A stretch of 64,000 nt of DNA from Paracoccaceae bacterium (GTDB lineage: Bacteria > Pseudomonadota > Alphaproteobacteria > Rhodobacterales > Rhodobacteraceae). This document shows positions 17,940 through 25,406 of the stretch, piece by piece. A program made the position numbers and the translations under genes. The stretch spans positions 47,416 through 111,415 of the forward strand of contig JANREX010000026.1 of assembly GCA_030758115.1 (NCBI GenBank), read 5' to 3'. How positions within the stretch are numbered: the first letter of the stretch is position 1; each line of letters opens with the position of its first letter. The notes beneath the pieces were generated by a model. That model saw only the letters and a program-made list of their open reading frames with translations. It was not told the origin of the DNA and searched no databases.

Positions 17940-18814
17940 GCGAGGAAGTCTTGCACCTCGCGCGACTGGCTTTCCAGCTTTTTGCGCATCTTGGCGAAAG
18001 CTGCAGCTTCCAGCTGTCGCACCCGCTCCTTGGACAGTCCCAGTTCTTCGCCCAGGCTTTCAAGTGTGCGCGGATCGTCACGCAGTTTACGCTCGCGCAC
18101 GATGAACCGCTCGCGGTCGTTCAGCGCGGCCAGCGCATCCAGCAGCCAGTTGCGCAGCGCGGCGGTGTCATGTGCGGTCTCGACGATATCGGCGGCCTGG
18201 CTGCCTTCATCCTCGATCGTGTCGATCCATTCGCGTCCCTCATCCTCGGAGGATTGGGTGGCATTCAGCGAGAAATCCGATCCCGACAGACGGCCTTCCA
18301 TCATCTCGACATCGTGCAGGGGCACGCCGATCTCGGTCGAGATCATCTGGCGCATCTGATGACGATCCAGCTCCTCGCCGCGCGCTTGTGCCTCGCGCTC
18401 AAGCCGGGCCTGAACGCGGCGCAGGTTGAAGAACAGGGATTTCTGGCTCGAGGTCGACCCGGTCCGGACCATGGACCAGTTGCGCATCACGTAATCCTGG
18501 ATGCTGGCCTTGATCCACCAGACCGCATAGGTCGAAAAGCGTACGCCGCGATCGGGGTCGAACTTGTCGGCGGCCTTCATCAGGCCAAGCCCGGCCTCCT
18601 GGATCAGGTCGTTCATCGGCGCGCCGTAGCGGCGGAACTTCGATGCCATCGAAATCGCAAGGCGCATATAGGCGGTGATCAGGCGGTGAAGCGCCGCCTC
18701 GTCACGGTGATCGCGCCATGCATAGGCCAGTTTCAGCTCTGTCTCGGCATCCAGAAGCTCGGCCTTCATGGCTTTGCGCGACAGGGTCATGTCATTTGGT
18801 GCATCAAGTGCCAT
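17936..18814 (-). CDS. rpoH: RNA polymerase sigma factor RpoH (RpoH2-like sigma-32)
   Basis: A 292-residue group 3 sigma factor. Region 2 contains LIQEAGLGLMKAADKFDP and VRFSTYAVWWIKASIQDYVMR; the RpoH box lies near residues 125-140 (SSQKSLFFNLRRVQ). Region 4 ends in LSKERVRQLEAAAFAKMRKKL. Many alphaproteobacteria have two RpoH paralogues. Two features suggest RpoH2 (RpoHII), which in Rhodobacter sphaeroides serves the photo-oxidative stress response below RpoE: an upstream element resembling an RpoE promoter, and the divergence from other heat-shock genes. The start ATG at 18814 has GGGGG upstream. The ChaN-type gene is coupled downstream. Confidence 0.9.
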   Translation of the reverse strand: MALDAPNDMTLSRKAMKAELLDAETELKLAYAWRDHRDEAALHRLITAYMRLAISMASKFRRYGAPMNDLIQEAGLGLMKAADKFDPDRGVRFSTYAVWWIKASIQDYVMRNWSMVRTGSTSSQKSLFFNLRRVQARLEREAQARGEELDRHQMRQMISTEIGVPLHDVEMMEGRLSGSDFSLNATQSSEDEGREWIDTIEDEGSQAADIVETAHDTAALRNWLLDALAALNDRERFIVRERKLRDDPRTLESLGEELGLSKERVRQLEAAAFAKMRKKLESQSREVQDFLA

Positions 18815-18883
18815 TTTTACCCCCTAACTGTGGCCTGACACGCCAAGGGCGCTAGGTAGGCCGTTTTTGTTTGTCTTGTGATT

Positions 18884-18912
18884 TGATACGCAGGCAAAAA
18901 CCGATCGGATCA
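18884..18912 (-). promoter_or_regulatory. Candidate RpoE (ECF)-type promoter of rpoH
   Basis: On the minus strand TGATCC (18912-18907) is followed after 18 bases by TATCA (18888-18884). The Rhodobacter RpoE consensus as I recall it is TGATCC, 18 bases, TAAGA, so the -35 matches fully and the -10 partly. The start codon lies about 65 bases downstream. RpoE control of rpoHII is established in R. sphaeroides; its extension here is inference. Confidence 0.45.
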
Positions 18913-18929
18913 AAAAAGATGACTCTGCA

Positions 18930-19463
18930 ATGCTACCAAAGCTGACACTGGTTCTGGGGGGGGCTGCCTCGGGGAAAACCGCCTTTGCGGAAAGGTTGGT
19001 CCTGAACAGCGGGCAAGCGCCCGTCTACCTGGCCACCGCCCAGGCCTGGGACGACGAGATGCGCGGCAAGATCGCGCGCCACCGTGCAACCCGGGGTGAT
19101 GGATGGCTGACGCATGAGGCCCCGCTGGACCTGGCGCCTGTGCTTGCAGGGGCAGGGCCGCATCAGGCAGTCCTGCTGGATTGCGCCACCCTTTGGCTGA
19201 GCAACCAGATGTTGGCCGAACATGACCTTGACGCCGAAGAGGCCGCGCTGTTCGCGGCGCTGGATGCCTGTGCCGCGCATGTCGTGGTGGTCAGCAATGA
19301 GATCGGCATGAGCGTCGTGCCCGAAAACGCCCTCGCCCGCCGCTTTCGGCAGGCGCAGGGAGAATTGAACCAGAGGCTTGCGGCGCGGGCCGCACTTGTG
19401 GTGGCGGTGATGGCCGGGCTGCCGCTGGTCTTGAAAGGCAAGCTGCCCGGGGGCGCGTCATGA
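18930..19463 (+). CDS. cobP: Adenosylcobinamide kinase/guanylyltransferase
   Basis: A 177-residue CobP/CobU enzyme that phosphorylates adenosylcobinamide and attaches GMP in the nucleotide-loop assembly of vitamin B12. The P-loop is GGAASGKTAFAE. The guanylylation region contains HRATRGDGW with the conserved His, and VLLDCATLWLSN. The late block VSNEIGMSVVPENALARRFR is diagnostic. It overlaps the next gene by 4 bp. Upstream it diverges from rpoH. Its presence fits with B12-dependent NrdJ at 42-44 kb. Confidence 0.95.
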   Translation: MLPKLTLVLGGAASGKTAFAERLVLNSGQAPVYLATAQAWDDEMRGKIARHRATRGDGWLTHEAPLDLAPVLAGAGPHQAVLLDCATLWLSNQMLAEHDLDAEEAALFAALDACAAHVVVVSNEIGMSVVPENALARRFRQAQGELNQRLAARAALVVAVMAGLPLVLKGKLPGGAS

Positions 19464-20032
19464 GCCGTTTTTTCTGGGTACGCCATGGCCCGACACATGC
19501 GAAAACCATGGTGGGCTGGTCCGATCTTCCGGCTGACCTGTCGGATAGCGCGCAATTGGCGCGACTGTCCGAGGCTCTGCCGCAGGATGCCATCGTGATT
19601 TCGTCGGACCTGGTGCGGGCCACGGCGACGGCCGATGCCATTGCAAACGGGCGGCATCGCCTGCCGCATGATCCAGGCCTGCGCGAGATCCATTTCGGCG
19701 CATGGGAACTGGCGCGCTTCGACGAGGTCGAGGACCAGGCCCGTCTGCGCGCCTATTGGGACAATCCCGGCGACATTCGCCCCCCCGGCGGCGAAAGCTG
19801 GCACGAGGTGTCGGCCCGCGTCGACAGCGCCGTGGCGCGGTTGATCGCAGAACATCCGGGCCGGGACATCATCGCCGTGGCGCATTTCGGCGTGATCCTG
19901 ACGCAGGTGCAGCAGGCTTTGCAAATCGGCGCCTTCGAGGCCTTCTCGCACCGGATAGACAATCTGTCGCTGACCGAGTTGCACCTTCAGGACGGGTCTT
20001 GGCAGGCACTGCGGATCAATCACCTGCCCTGA
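19460..20032 (+). CDS. Histidine phosphatase family protein, possible alpha-ribazole phosphatase (CobC-like)
   Basis: A 190-residue phosphoglycerate-mutase-superfamily protein. The catalytic RHG motif is WVRHGPTH, the second basic residue lies in SSDLVRATATADA, the acid in LREIHFGAWE, and the second His in IAVAHFGVIL. ATGA overlap with cobP suggests a role as alpha-ribazole-5'-phosphate phosphatase in B12 synthesis or salvage. The family is broad, so a different phosphomonoester substrate is possible. Confidence 0.8.
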   Translation: MSRFFWVRHGPTHAKTMVGWSDLPADLSDSAQLARLSEALPQDAIVISSDLVRATATADAIANGRHRLPHDPGLREIHFGAWELARFDEVEDQARLRAYWDNPGDIRPPGGESWHEVSARVDSAVARLIAEHPGRDIIAVAHFGVILTQVQQALQIGAFEAFSHRIDNLSLTELHLQDGSWQALRINHLP

Positions 20033-20121
20033 TCATGCAGTTCGCAGGCGACAGATGCGCGTTAATCATTCCGAAAGAAAAACAGCCTAGCCATTAACCA
20101 TGGTGAAGGATGGGGGCCGGG

Positions 20122-21636
20122 ATGGTGGCGCGCGCCTATACGGTGGCTTTTGAAGGTGTCTCGGCCCGCACGGTCGAGGTGCAATGCGCCGTTACGCCCG
20201 GATTGCCGGGATTTTCCGTCGTGGGCTTGCCCGACAAGGCCGTGTCCGAGGCGCGCGACAGGGTGCGCGCGGCGCTGAGCGCCATGGCCATCGCCCTGCC
20301 CAGCAAGCGGATCACGGTGAACCTGTCGCCTGCAGACCTGCCCAAGGAAGGCAGTCATTTCGACCTGCCGATCGCGTTGGCGCTTCTGGCCGCGCTCGAG
20401 ATCCTGCCCCCCGATGCGGTGGAAGGCGCCACGGCGCTGGGGGAATTGTCACTGGACGGCTCGCTTGTGGGCGTGCTGGGCGCCCTGCCCGCCGCCATGA
20501 CCGCCGCAGAGGAGGATCGCATCCTTGTCTGTCCGCGCGCCTCCGGGGCCGAGGCGGCCTGGGTCGGCGGCTGCCAGGTCATCGCGGCGGCCAGCCTGAT
20601 GGATGTGGTGCGCCATTTCACCGGGCAATCGCCCATTCTTCCGGCCGAACCCGGCGAGGTCACGGGCGAGGTACATGCGCGATGCCTGCGCGATGTGAAG
20701 GGACAGGAGCGCGCCAAGCGCGCGCTGGAAATCGCCGCCGCCGGGCGGCATCACCTGCTATTGATGGGCACGCCCGGATCGGGCAAGTCCATGCTGGCCG
20801 CGCGCCTTCCCGGCATCCTGCCGCCCCTGTCCCCTGCCGAGGCGCTGGAAACCTCGATGATCCATTCGCTGGCGGGTCTGCTGGACGAGGGGGGCATTTC
20901 GCGGGCCCGGCCCTTCCGCGAGCCGCATCATACTGCATCGATGGCCGCGATCGTGGGCGGGGGCCGCACGGCGCGCCCCGGCGAGATCAGCCTTGCGCAT
21001 CATGGCGTGCTGTTCATGGACGAGTTCCCCGAGTTTCCCCGCGGCGTGCTGGAGACCCTGCGCCAGCCGATCGAAACCGGTGAGGTGATGGTGGCGCGGG
21101 CCAATGCGCATGTCCGCTATCCCTGCCGCTTCATGCTGGTGGCGGCGGCCAATCCCTGCAAATGCGGCTATCTGACCGATCCGGCAAGGGCTTGCACCCG
21201 CGCACCGATCTGCGGCGAGGATTACATCGGACGGATCAGCGGACCGCTGATGGATCGCTTCGATCTGCGGATCGAGGTGCCACCTGTCGCCTATACCGAC
21301 CTTGACCTGCCCGCTTCGGGCGACAGCTCGGTTCAGGTCGCGGCGCGGGTGGCCGCGGCGCGACGCGTCCAGGCCACACGTTATGCCGAGGTTGCGGGCA
21401 TGCACCTGAATGCCGATGCCGAAGGGGCCATGCTGGACCGGATCGCGACACCGGACGCGGCCGGCAGGGCGCTTCTGGGGCGGATCGCGGACCGCTTCGG
21501 CCTGACTGCGCGCGGCTATCACCGCGTCCTGCGGGTCGCGCGCACCATCGCGGACCTTGAAGGGGCCGCGGATGTCGCAAGCGCACATGTGGCCGAGGCG
21601 GCCAGCTACCGGCTTGTCGGCGTCAGGGAGGCGTGA
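20122..21636 (+). CDS. YifB/ComM family Mg-chelatase-like AAA ATPase
   Basis: A 504-residue protein with an N-terminal Lon-like (ChlI) domain of about residues 15-170 (GLPGFSVVGLPDKAVSEARDR nearby), a central AAA domain with Walker A GTPGSGKSMLA and Walker B GVLFMDEFPEF, and a C-terminal Mg-chelatase domain. Zinc-like cysteines are visible in NPCKCGY and RACTRAPICGED. ComM homologues are hexameric helicases that extend branch migration when foreign DNA is integrated during natural transformation. I chose ATG 20122 (MVARAYTVAFEGV), the usual family start; ATG 20110 would add four residues. Confidence 0.92.
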   Translation: MVARAYTVAFEGVSARTVEVQCAVTPGLPGFSVVGLPDKAVSEARDRVRAALSAMAIALPSKRITVNLSPADLPKEGSHFDLPIALALLAALEILPPDAVEGATALGELSLDGSLVGVLGALPAAMTAAEEDRILVCPRASGAEAAWVGGCQVIAAASLMDVVRHFTGQSPILPAEPGEVTGEVHARCLRDVKGQERAKRALEIAAAGRHHLLLMGTPGSGKSMLAARLPGILPPLSPAEALETSMIHSLAGLLDEGGISRARPFREPHHTASMAAIVGGGRTARPGEISLAHHGVLFMDEFPEFPRGVLETLRQPIETGEVMVARANAHVRYPCRFMLVAAANPCKCGYLTDPARACTRAPICGEDYIGRISGPLMDRFDLRIEVPPVAYTDLDLPASGDSSVQVAARVAAARRVQATRYAEVAGMHLNADAEGAMLDRIATPDAAGRALLGRIADRFGLTARGYHRVLRVARTIADLEGAADVASAHVAEAASYRLVGVREA

Positions 21637-21642
21637 CCCGGA

Positions 21643-22578
21643 TCAGGCGCGCCTGGCTTCGATCCGTTCCCAGATACGGGCGGCAATATTGACGCCATCG
21701 AACCGCTCAAGTTCCTGGATGCCGGTCGGCGAGGTCACGTTGATCTCGGTCAGCCATGTCCCGATGACGTCGATTCCCACGAAAACCTGGCCCTTTTCAC
21801 GCAGCACCGGACCGATGCGGGCACAGATCTCGAGATCGCGGTCGGTCAGTCCGATCTTTTCGGGGCGCCCGCCCACATGCATGTTGGACCGGGTTTCACC
21901 GGCCGCGGGCACACGGTTGATCGCGCCCACGGGTTCGCCATCCACAAGGATCACGCGCTTGTCGCCCTTGGTGACATCAGGCAGGTATTTCTGCACGATC
22001 AGCGGCTCGCGGCTGAAACCGGTGAAGAGTTCGTGCAGCGAGGACAGGTTGCGGTCATCCGAGGTCAGCCGGAACACGCCCGCGCCACCATTGCCGTAAA
22101 GCGGCTTGAGAATGACATCGCCATGCCGGTCCTTGAAGGCCCGGATGGTTGCCAGGTCACGGGCGATCGTTGTGGGCGGGGTCAGATCGGGGAAATTCAG
22201 AACCAGCAGTTTCTCGGGCGAATTGCGCACCCAGAAAGGATCGTTCACCACAAGCGTTCTTGGGTGGATGCGGTCAAGCAGATGCGTGGTGGTGATGTAG
22301 AACATGTCGAAGGGCGGATCCTGCCGCAGCCAGACCACGTCGAACTCCGCCAGATCCACCTCGGCCTCCATGCCAAGCCGGTAATGATCGCCCTGCACCC
22401 GCTGCACGGTGACCGGCCAACCCCGCGCCGTGATTCGACCTTCCTGATAGGCCAGACGGTCAGGCGTGTAGTAAAACAGCTCATGACCGCGCGCCTGGGC
22501 TTCTTCCATCAGGCGGAACGTGCTGTCGGCATTGATGTTGATCGGCCCGATCGGGTCCATCTGAAAGGCGATTTTCAT
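21643..22578 (-). CDS. gshB: Glutathione synthetase
   Basis: A 311-residue ATP-grasp enzyme joining gamma-glutamylcysteine and glycine. It begins [15 protein letters not shown], the typical GshB start. Further motifs are [15 protein letters not shown], the ATP-binding [17 protein letters not shown], the mobile-loop segment [19 protein letters not shown], and [15 protein letters not shown] at the end. The ATG at 22578 was chosen over the longer frame because it matches the family start. It converges on yifB with only 6 bp between stops and follows rsmI-yraN on the same strand. Confidence 0.96.
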   Translation of the reverse strand: MKIAFQMDPIGPININADSTFRLMEEAQARGHELFYYTPDRLAYQEGRITARGWPVTVQRVQGDHYRLGMEAEVDLAEFDVVWLRQDPPFDMFYITTTHLLDRIHPRTLVVNDPFWVRNSPEKLLVLNFPDLTPPTTIARDLATIRAFKDRHGDVILKPLYGNGGAGVFRLTSDDRNLSSLHELFTGFSREPLIVQKYLPDVTKGDKRVILVDGEPVGAINRVPAAGETRSNMHVGGRPEKIGLTDRDLEICARIGPVLREKGQVFVGIDVIGTWLTEINVTSPTGIQELERFDGVNIAARIWERIEARRA

Positions 22579-22692
22579 GTCCGGCTCCCCTGAGGATAGA
22601 GCCTTTACATGGCGCAACCAAAGCGGCGAGACAATCCGAAATGCCAAGCAAGACGCGCGCGGGTCGGGCGGCAGCGCCCGCTGCCGCAGGTC

Positions 22693-23202
22693 TCAAAGGT
22701 CGAGGGCGAAGGCGTTTTCCAGAATGTCGCACGCGCCGGTCCTGTCCACGGTCGCCAGATCGAAACGCATTTCAGTCAGTTGCGACCGGTTGGTCCGACC
22801 CAGGAATTCCGTGGCCGCTTCAAGAATCCGGTCGCATTGGGCACGGCCAAGCGACCTGATTGCGGTGTCGAAACTGCGGCTTTGCTTCACTTCGACGAAG
22901 ATCAGAACCGCGCCATCGGCAAAGATCATGTCGATTTCCGCGCGCGTTCCGCGCCAGCGACGGGCCACCAGCGCCATGCCTTTGCGCAGATAGGCTTTTT
23001 CAACGGTGTCTTCGGCGGCAAGCCCCGAAAGATAGGACATCCGGCCACGATCCCGGCGGGCCGATCGCACCGACGAAGAAGGTCCCGCTTCTTCTGCTGC
23101 CTGCGGCGGAACGGACGCGCAAAGCAAAGCCGGCGCGGGCAGCGGCAGGTCAAGCTGTACCGGCCGCACACGGGCCTCTGTCGGATCGAAGCGTATCGTC
23201 AT
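22693..23202 (-). CDS. yraN: YraN/UPF0102 family endonuclease-like protein
   Basis: A 169-residue protein whose residues 55-169 match YraN: GLAAEDTVEKAYLRKGM, then the nuclease-like core AEIDMIFADGAVLIFVEVK with the catalytic D...E.K pattern. YraN proteins share the restriction-endonuclease/Holliday-junction-resolvase fold, but no biochemical role is settled. Residues 1-53 are a Pro/Ala-rich extension. The start at 23202 overlaps the rsmI stop by ATGA; an internal ATG (MSYLSGLAAED) would give the standard-length protein. The neighbourhood rsmI, yraN, lpoA resembles the yraL-yraM-yraN cluster of E. coli. Confidence 0.85.
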   Translation of the reverse strand: MTIRFDPTEARVRPVQLDLPLPAPALLCASVPPQAAEEAGPSSSVRSARRDRGRMSYLSGLAAEDTVEKAYLRKGMALVARRWRGTRAEIDMIFADGAVLIFVEVKQSRSFDTAIRSLGRAQCDRILEAATEFLGRTNRSQLTEMRFDLATVDRTGACDILENAFALDL

Positions 23203-24059
23203 TCACCCTGCTCCAGCTTGAGCGCCATCTGATAGACCTGCCTGCGCGCAAGGCCCGTCCGCGCCGACACCTCATCCGCCGCGTCGCGCACCGACTTATC
23301 CTTCAGCGCCTCTTTGAGCATCAGGTCTACATCCGATTCCCTAATATTCTCCGAAGACTTCCGCTCGATCAGGACGACCATCTCGCCCTTGAGGGTTCTT
23401 GCGGCGCAGACATCGCCGATTTCGTGCAATGTGCCGGAAATCACCTCCTCGAATTTCTTGGTCAGTTCCCGGCACAGCGCGGCCTTGCGGTCCGCGCCCA
23501 GGACCTCGGCGCAATCTCGCAGCATGGCCGCGATCCGCTTTGGCGATTCGTAGAAGACCAGTGTTCCGGGAATATCGGCATAGCGGCGCAGGGCGGTCTT
23601 GCGCTGGCTGGCGCTGTTGGGCAGGAAACCCGCGAAAAAGAACCTGTCCGTCGGCAGACCGCCGATGGTCAGCGCCGTGATCACCGCCGAGGCCCCCGGC
23701 GCCGCCGTCACTGCAATTCCCGCCTCGCGCGCCGCGCGCGCCAGATCGAATCCCGGATCGGCCACCATGGGTGTGCCCGCCTCGGATGCATAGGCAAGGC
23801 TGCGGCCTTGGGCCATCTGCTCCAGCAGGCGAGGCCGCATCTGTGCGCCATTATGGTCGTGATAGGCCAGGACCTGACGGTCCCCAAGCGGAATGCCGTG
23901 TATTTCCATCAGCTTGCGCAGGGTTCGCGTATCTTCGGCTGCCAGCACGTCGGCACTTGCCAGGACGTCCAAGGCGCGCAGCGTGATATCGCGCGCGGAC
24001 CCGATCGGCGTGGACACAAGGTAGAGACCTGGTGACAGTTTCACGGATTTTGGATTCAA
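23199..24059 (-). CDS. rsmI: 16S rRNA (cytidine1402-2'-O)-methyltransferase
   Basis: A 286-residue tetrapyrrole-methylase-fold enzyme that methylates the ribose of C1402 in the decoding centre. Signatures are LYLVSTPIGSARDITLRAL, AAEDTRTLRKLM, YASEAGTPMVADPGFDLA, AAPGASAVITAL and GFLP. The C-terminal basic domain contains the Thr/Arg-rich VSARTGLARRQVYQ. It diverges from the LpoA-like gene with an 87-bp gap and is coupled to yraN. Confidence 0.96.
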   Translation of the reverse strand: MNPKSVKLSPGLYLVSTPIGSARDITLRALDVLASADVLAAEDTRTLRKLMEIHGIPLGDRQVLAYHDHNGAQMRPRLLEQMAQGRSLAYASEAGTPMVADPGFDLARAAREAGIAVTAAPGASAVITALTIGGLPTDRFFFAGFLPNSASQRKTALRRYADIPGTLVFYESPKRIAAMLRDCAEVLGADRKAALCRELTKKFEEVISGTLHEIGDVCAARTLKGEMVVLIERKSSENIRESDVDLMLKEALKDKSVRDAADEVSARTGLARRQVYQMALKLEQGE

Positions 24060-24146
24060 TGCTGGACCCCTTCGGCGTGGTGTTTATGATGAATTCAAGT
24101 GCCGGTGGCGCAGATCACCGCTGTTGTCGAGGGAGAAATCTGTTTC

Positions 24147-25406
24147 ATGTTTGCGTTCAAGTCACCCCCCCGCAAGTCATTCCTGCCCCCTGTCCATCAA
24201 ATCGCGGAAAGCGCGCGCCTGATGATGCAGCGGGCATCGCGTGTGATCGCGCCTTCGCGCCGCGCCGCGCTGGCCCTCTTGGCCATCGGTGCTGTCGCCG
24301 CATGCGAACCGATCGACACCACGGCGGGACGGTCGGGCCCGGCCATCAACACCTCCGCGCCGGTGCCTGTCGCGCTGCTGGTTCCGCGCGGATCCGCCAA
24401 TGCCAGCGACGAGGTTCTGGCCCGGTCGCTGGAAAACGCGGCGCGGCTGGCGATCGCGGACCTGGGTGACGTGGCCATCGACCTGCGTGTCTATGGCACG
24501 GCCGGCGCCGCCGCCAGCGCGCAGCAGGCCGCCCTGCAGGCCGTGGCCGACGGGGCCGCGATCATCCTGGGTCCGGTGTACGGCGAGAATGCCAATGCGG
24601 CGGCAGTCGCCGTTGCCTCGAGCGGGGTCAACGTGCTGGCCTTCACCAACAACACCTCGATTGCGGGCGGCAACCTGTTCGTGCTGGGGCCCACCTTCGA
24701 CAACACGGCCGATCGGCTGTCCAGCTATGCGGCGCGTCAGGGCAAGGGCCGGGTCGTCGTGGTCTATTCCGAGGATGTGGACGGCCGCGCGGGGCGGCAG
24801 GCCATCGAAACGGCGCTGGCCGGCAGCGGCGCCACGCTGGTTGGCAGCGTGGGGCATGAATTCTCGCAGAACGGGGTGGTGCAGGCCATTCCGCAAATCG
24901 TCAGCACGGTGCGCAACGGTGCTGCGGATTCCGTCTTTCTGACCGCGAACACCGCAGGCGCACTGCCGCTTCTGACACAGCTGATGCCAGAGGCGGGCGT
25001 CTCGCCAGCGCAGACGCAGTATATCGGCCTGACCCGCTGGGACGTGCCCAGCCAGACCCTGGATCTTCCGGGGGTTCAGGGCGGCTGGTTCGCCATTCCC
25101 GATCCGACCATGACGGCGCGGTTCCGTGACAGGTACCAAACCGCCTATGGAGAGGCGCCGCATGCCATCGGTGGGCTGGCCTATGACGGCATTGCCGCCA
25201 TCGGCGCGCTGATCAGTTCCGGAAGCCCCGACGCGCTGAGCCGCGCCAGCCTGACGCAAGGCGCTGGCTTTCAGGGGGTAAACGGCATATTCCGGCTGCG
25301 TGCGGACGGTACCAACGAACGCGGGCTCGCCGTGGCCCAGATCCGCGACAGACAGGTGGTTGTGATTGACCCTGCCCCAAGAACCTTTGGCGGTGCCGGA
25401 TTCTGA
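24147..25406 (+). CDS. LpoA-like penicillin-binding protein activator lipoprotein
   Basis: A 419-residue protein with a basic N-terminal stretch, a hydrophobic segment and a lipobox at about residues 49-52 (GAVAAC), so it is likely anchored in the outer membrane. The remainder is a type I periplasmic-binding fold, as in the C-terminal half of LpoA: VALLVPRGSAN, IILGPVYGENA, VNVLAFTNNTSIAGGN, then GGLAYDGIAAIGAL. In gammaproteobacteria LpoA activates PBP1A. The N-terminal TPR half of E. coli LpoA is missing, as expected for this short alphaproteobacterial form. The start ATG 24147 has GGGAGA upstream. Confidence 0.82.
   Translation: MFAFKSPPRKSFLPPVHQIAESARLMMQRASRVIAPSRRAALALLAIGAVAACEPIDTTAGRSGPAINTSAPVPVALLVPRGSANASDEVLARSLENAARLAIADLGDVAIDLRVYGTAGAAASAQQAALQAVADGAAIILGPVYGENANAAAVAVASSGVNVLAFTNNTSIAGGNLFVLGPTFDNTADRLSSYAARQGKGRVVVVYSEDVDGRAGRQAIETALAGSGATLVGSVGHEFSQNGVVQAIPQIVSTVRNGAADSVFLTANTAGALPLLTQLMPEAGVSPAQTQYIGLTRWDVPSQTLDLPGVQGGWFAIPDPTMTARFRDRYQTAYGEAPHAIGGLAYDGIAAIGALISSGSPDALSRASLTQGAGFQGVNGIFRLRADGTNERGLAVAQIRDRQVVVIDPAPRTFGGAGF

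Noticed and set aside
25366..25406. Frameshift joining the LpoA-like gene to glnD
   Set aside because: Both proteins are complete at their ends; the 41-bp overlap with a TTG start and a nearby AGGTGG is a normal gene overlap.
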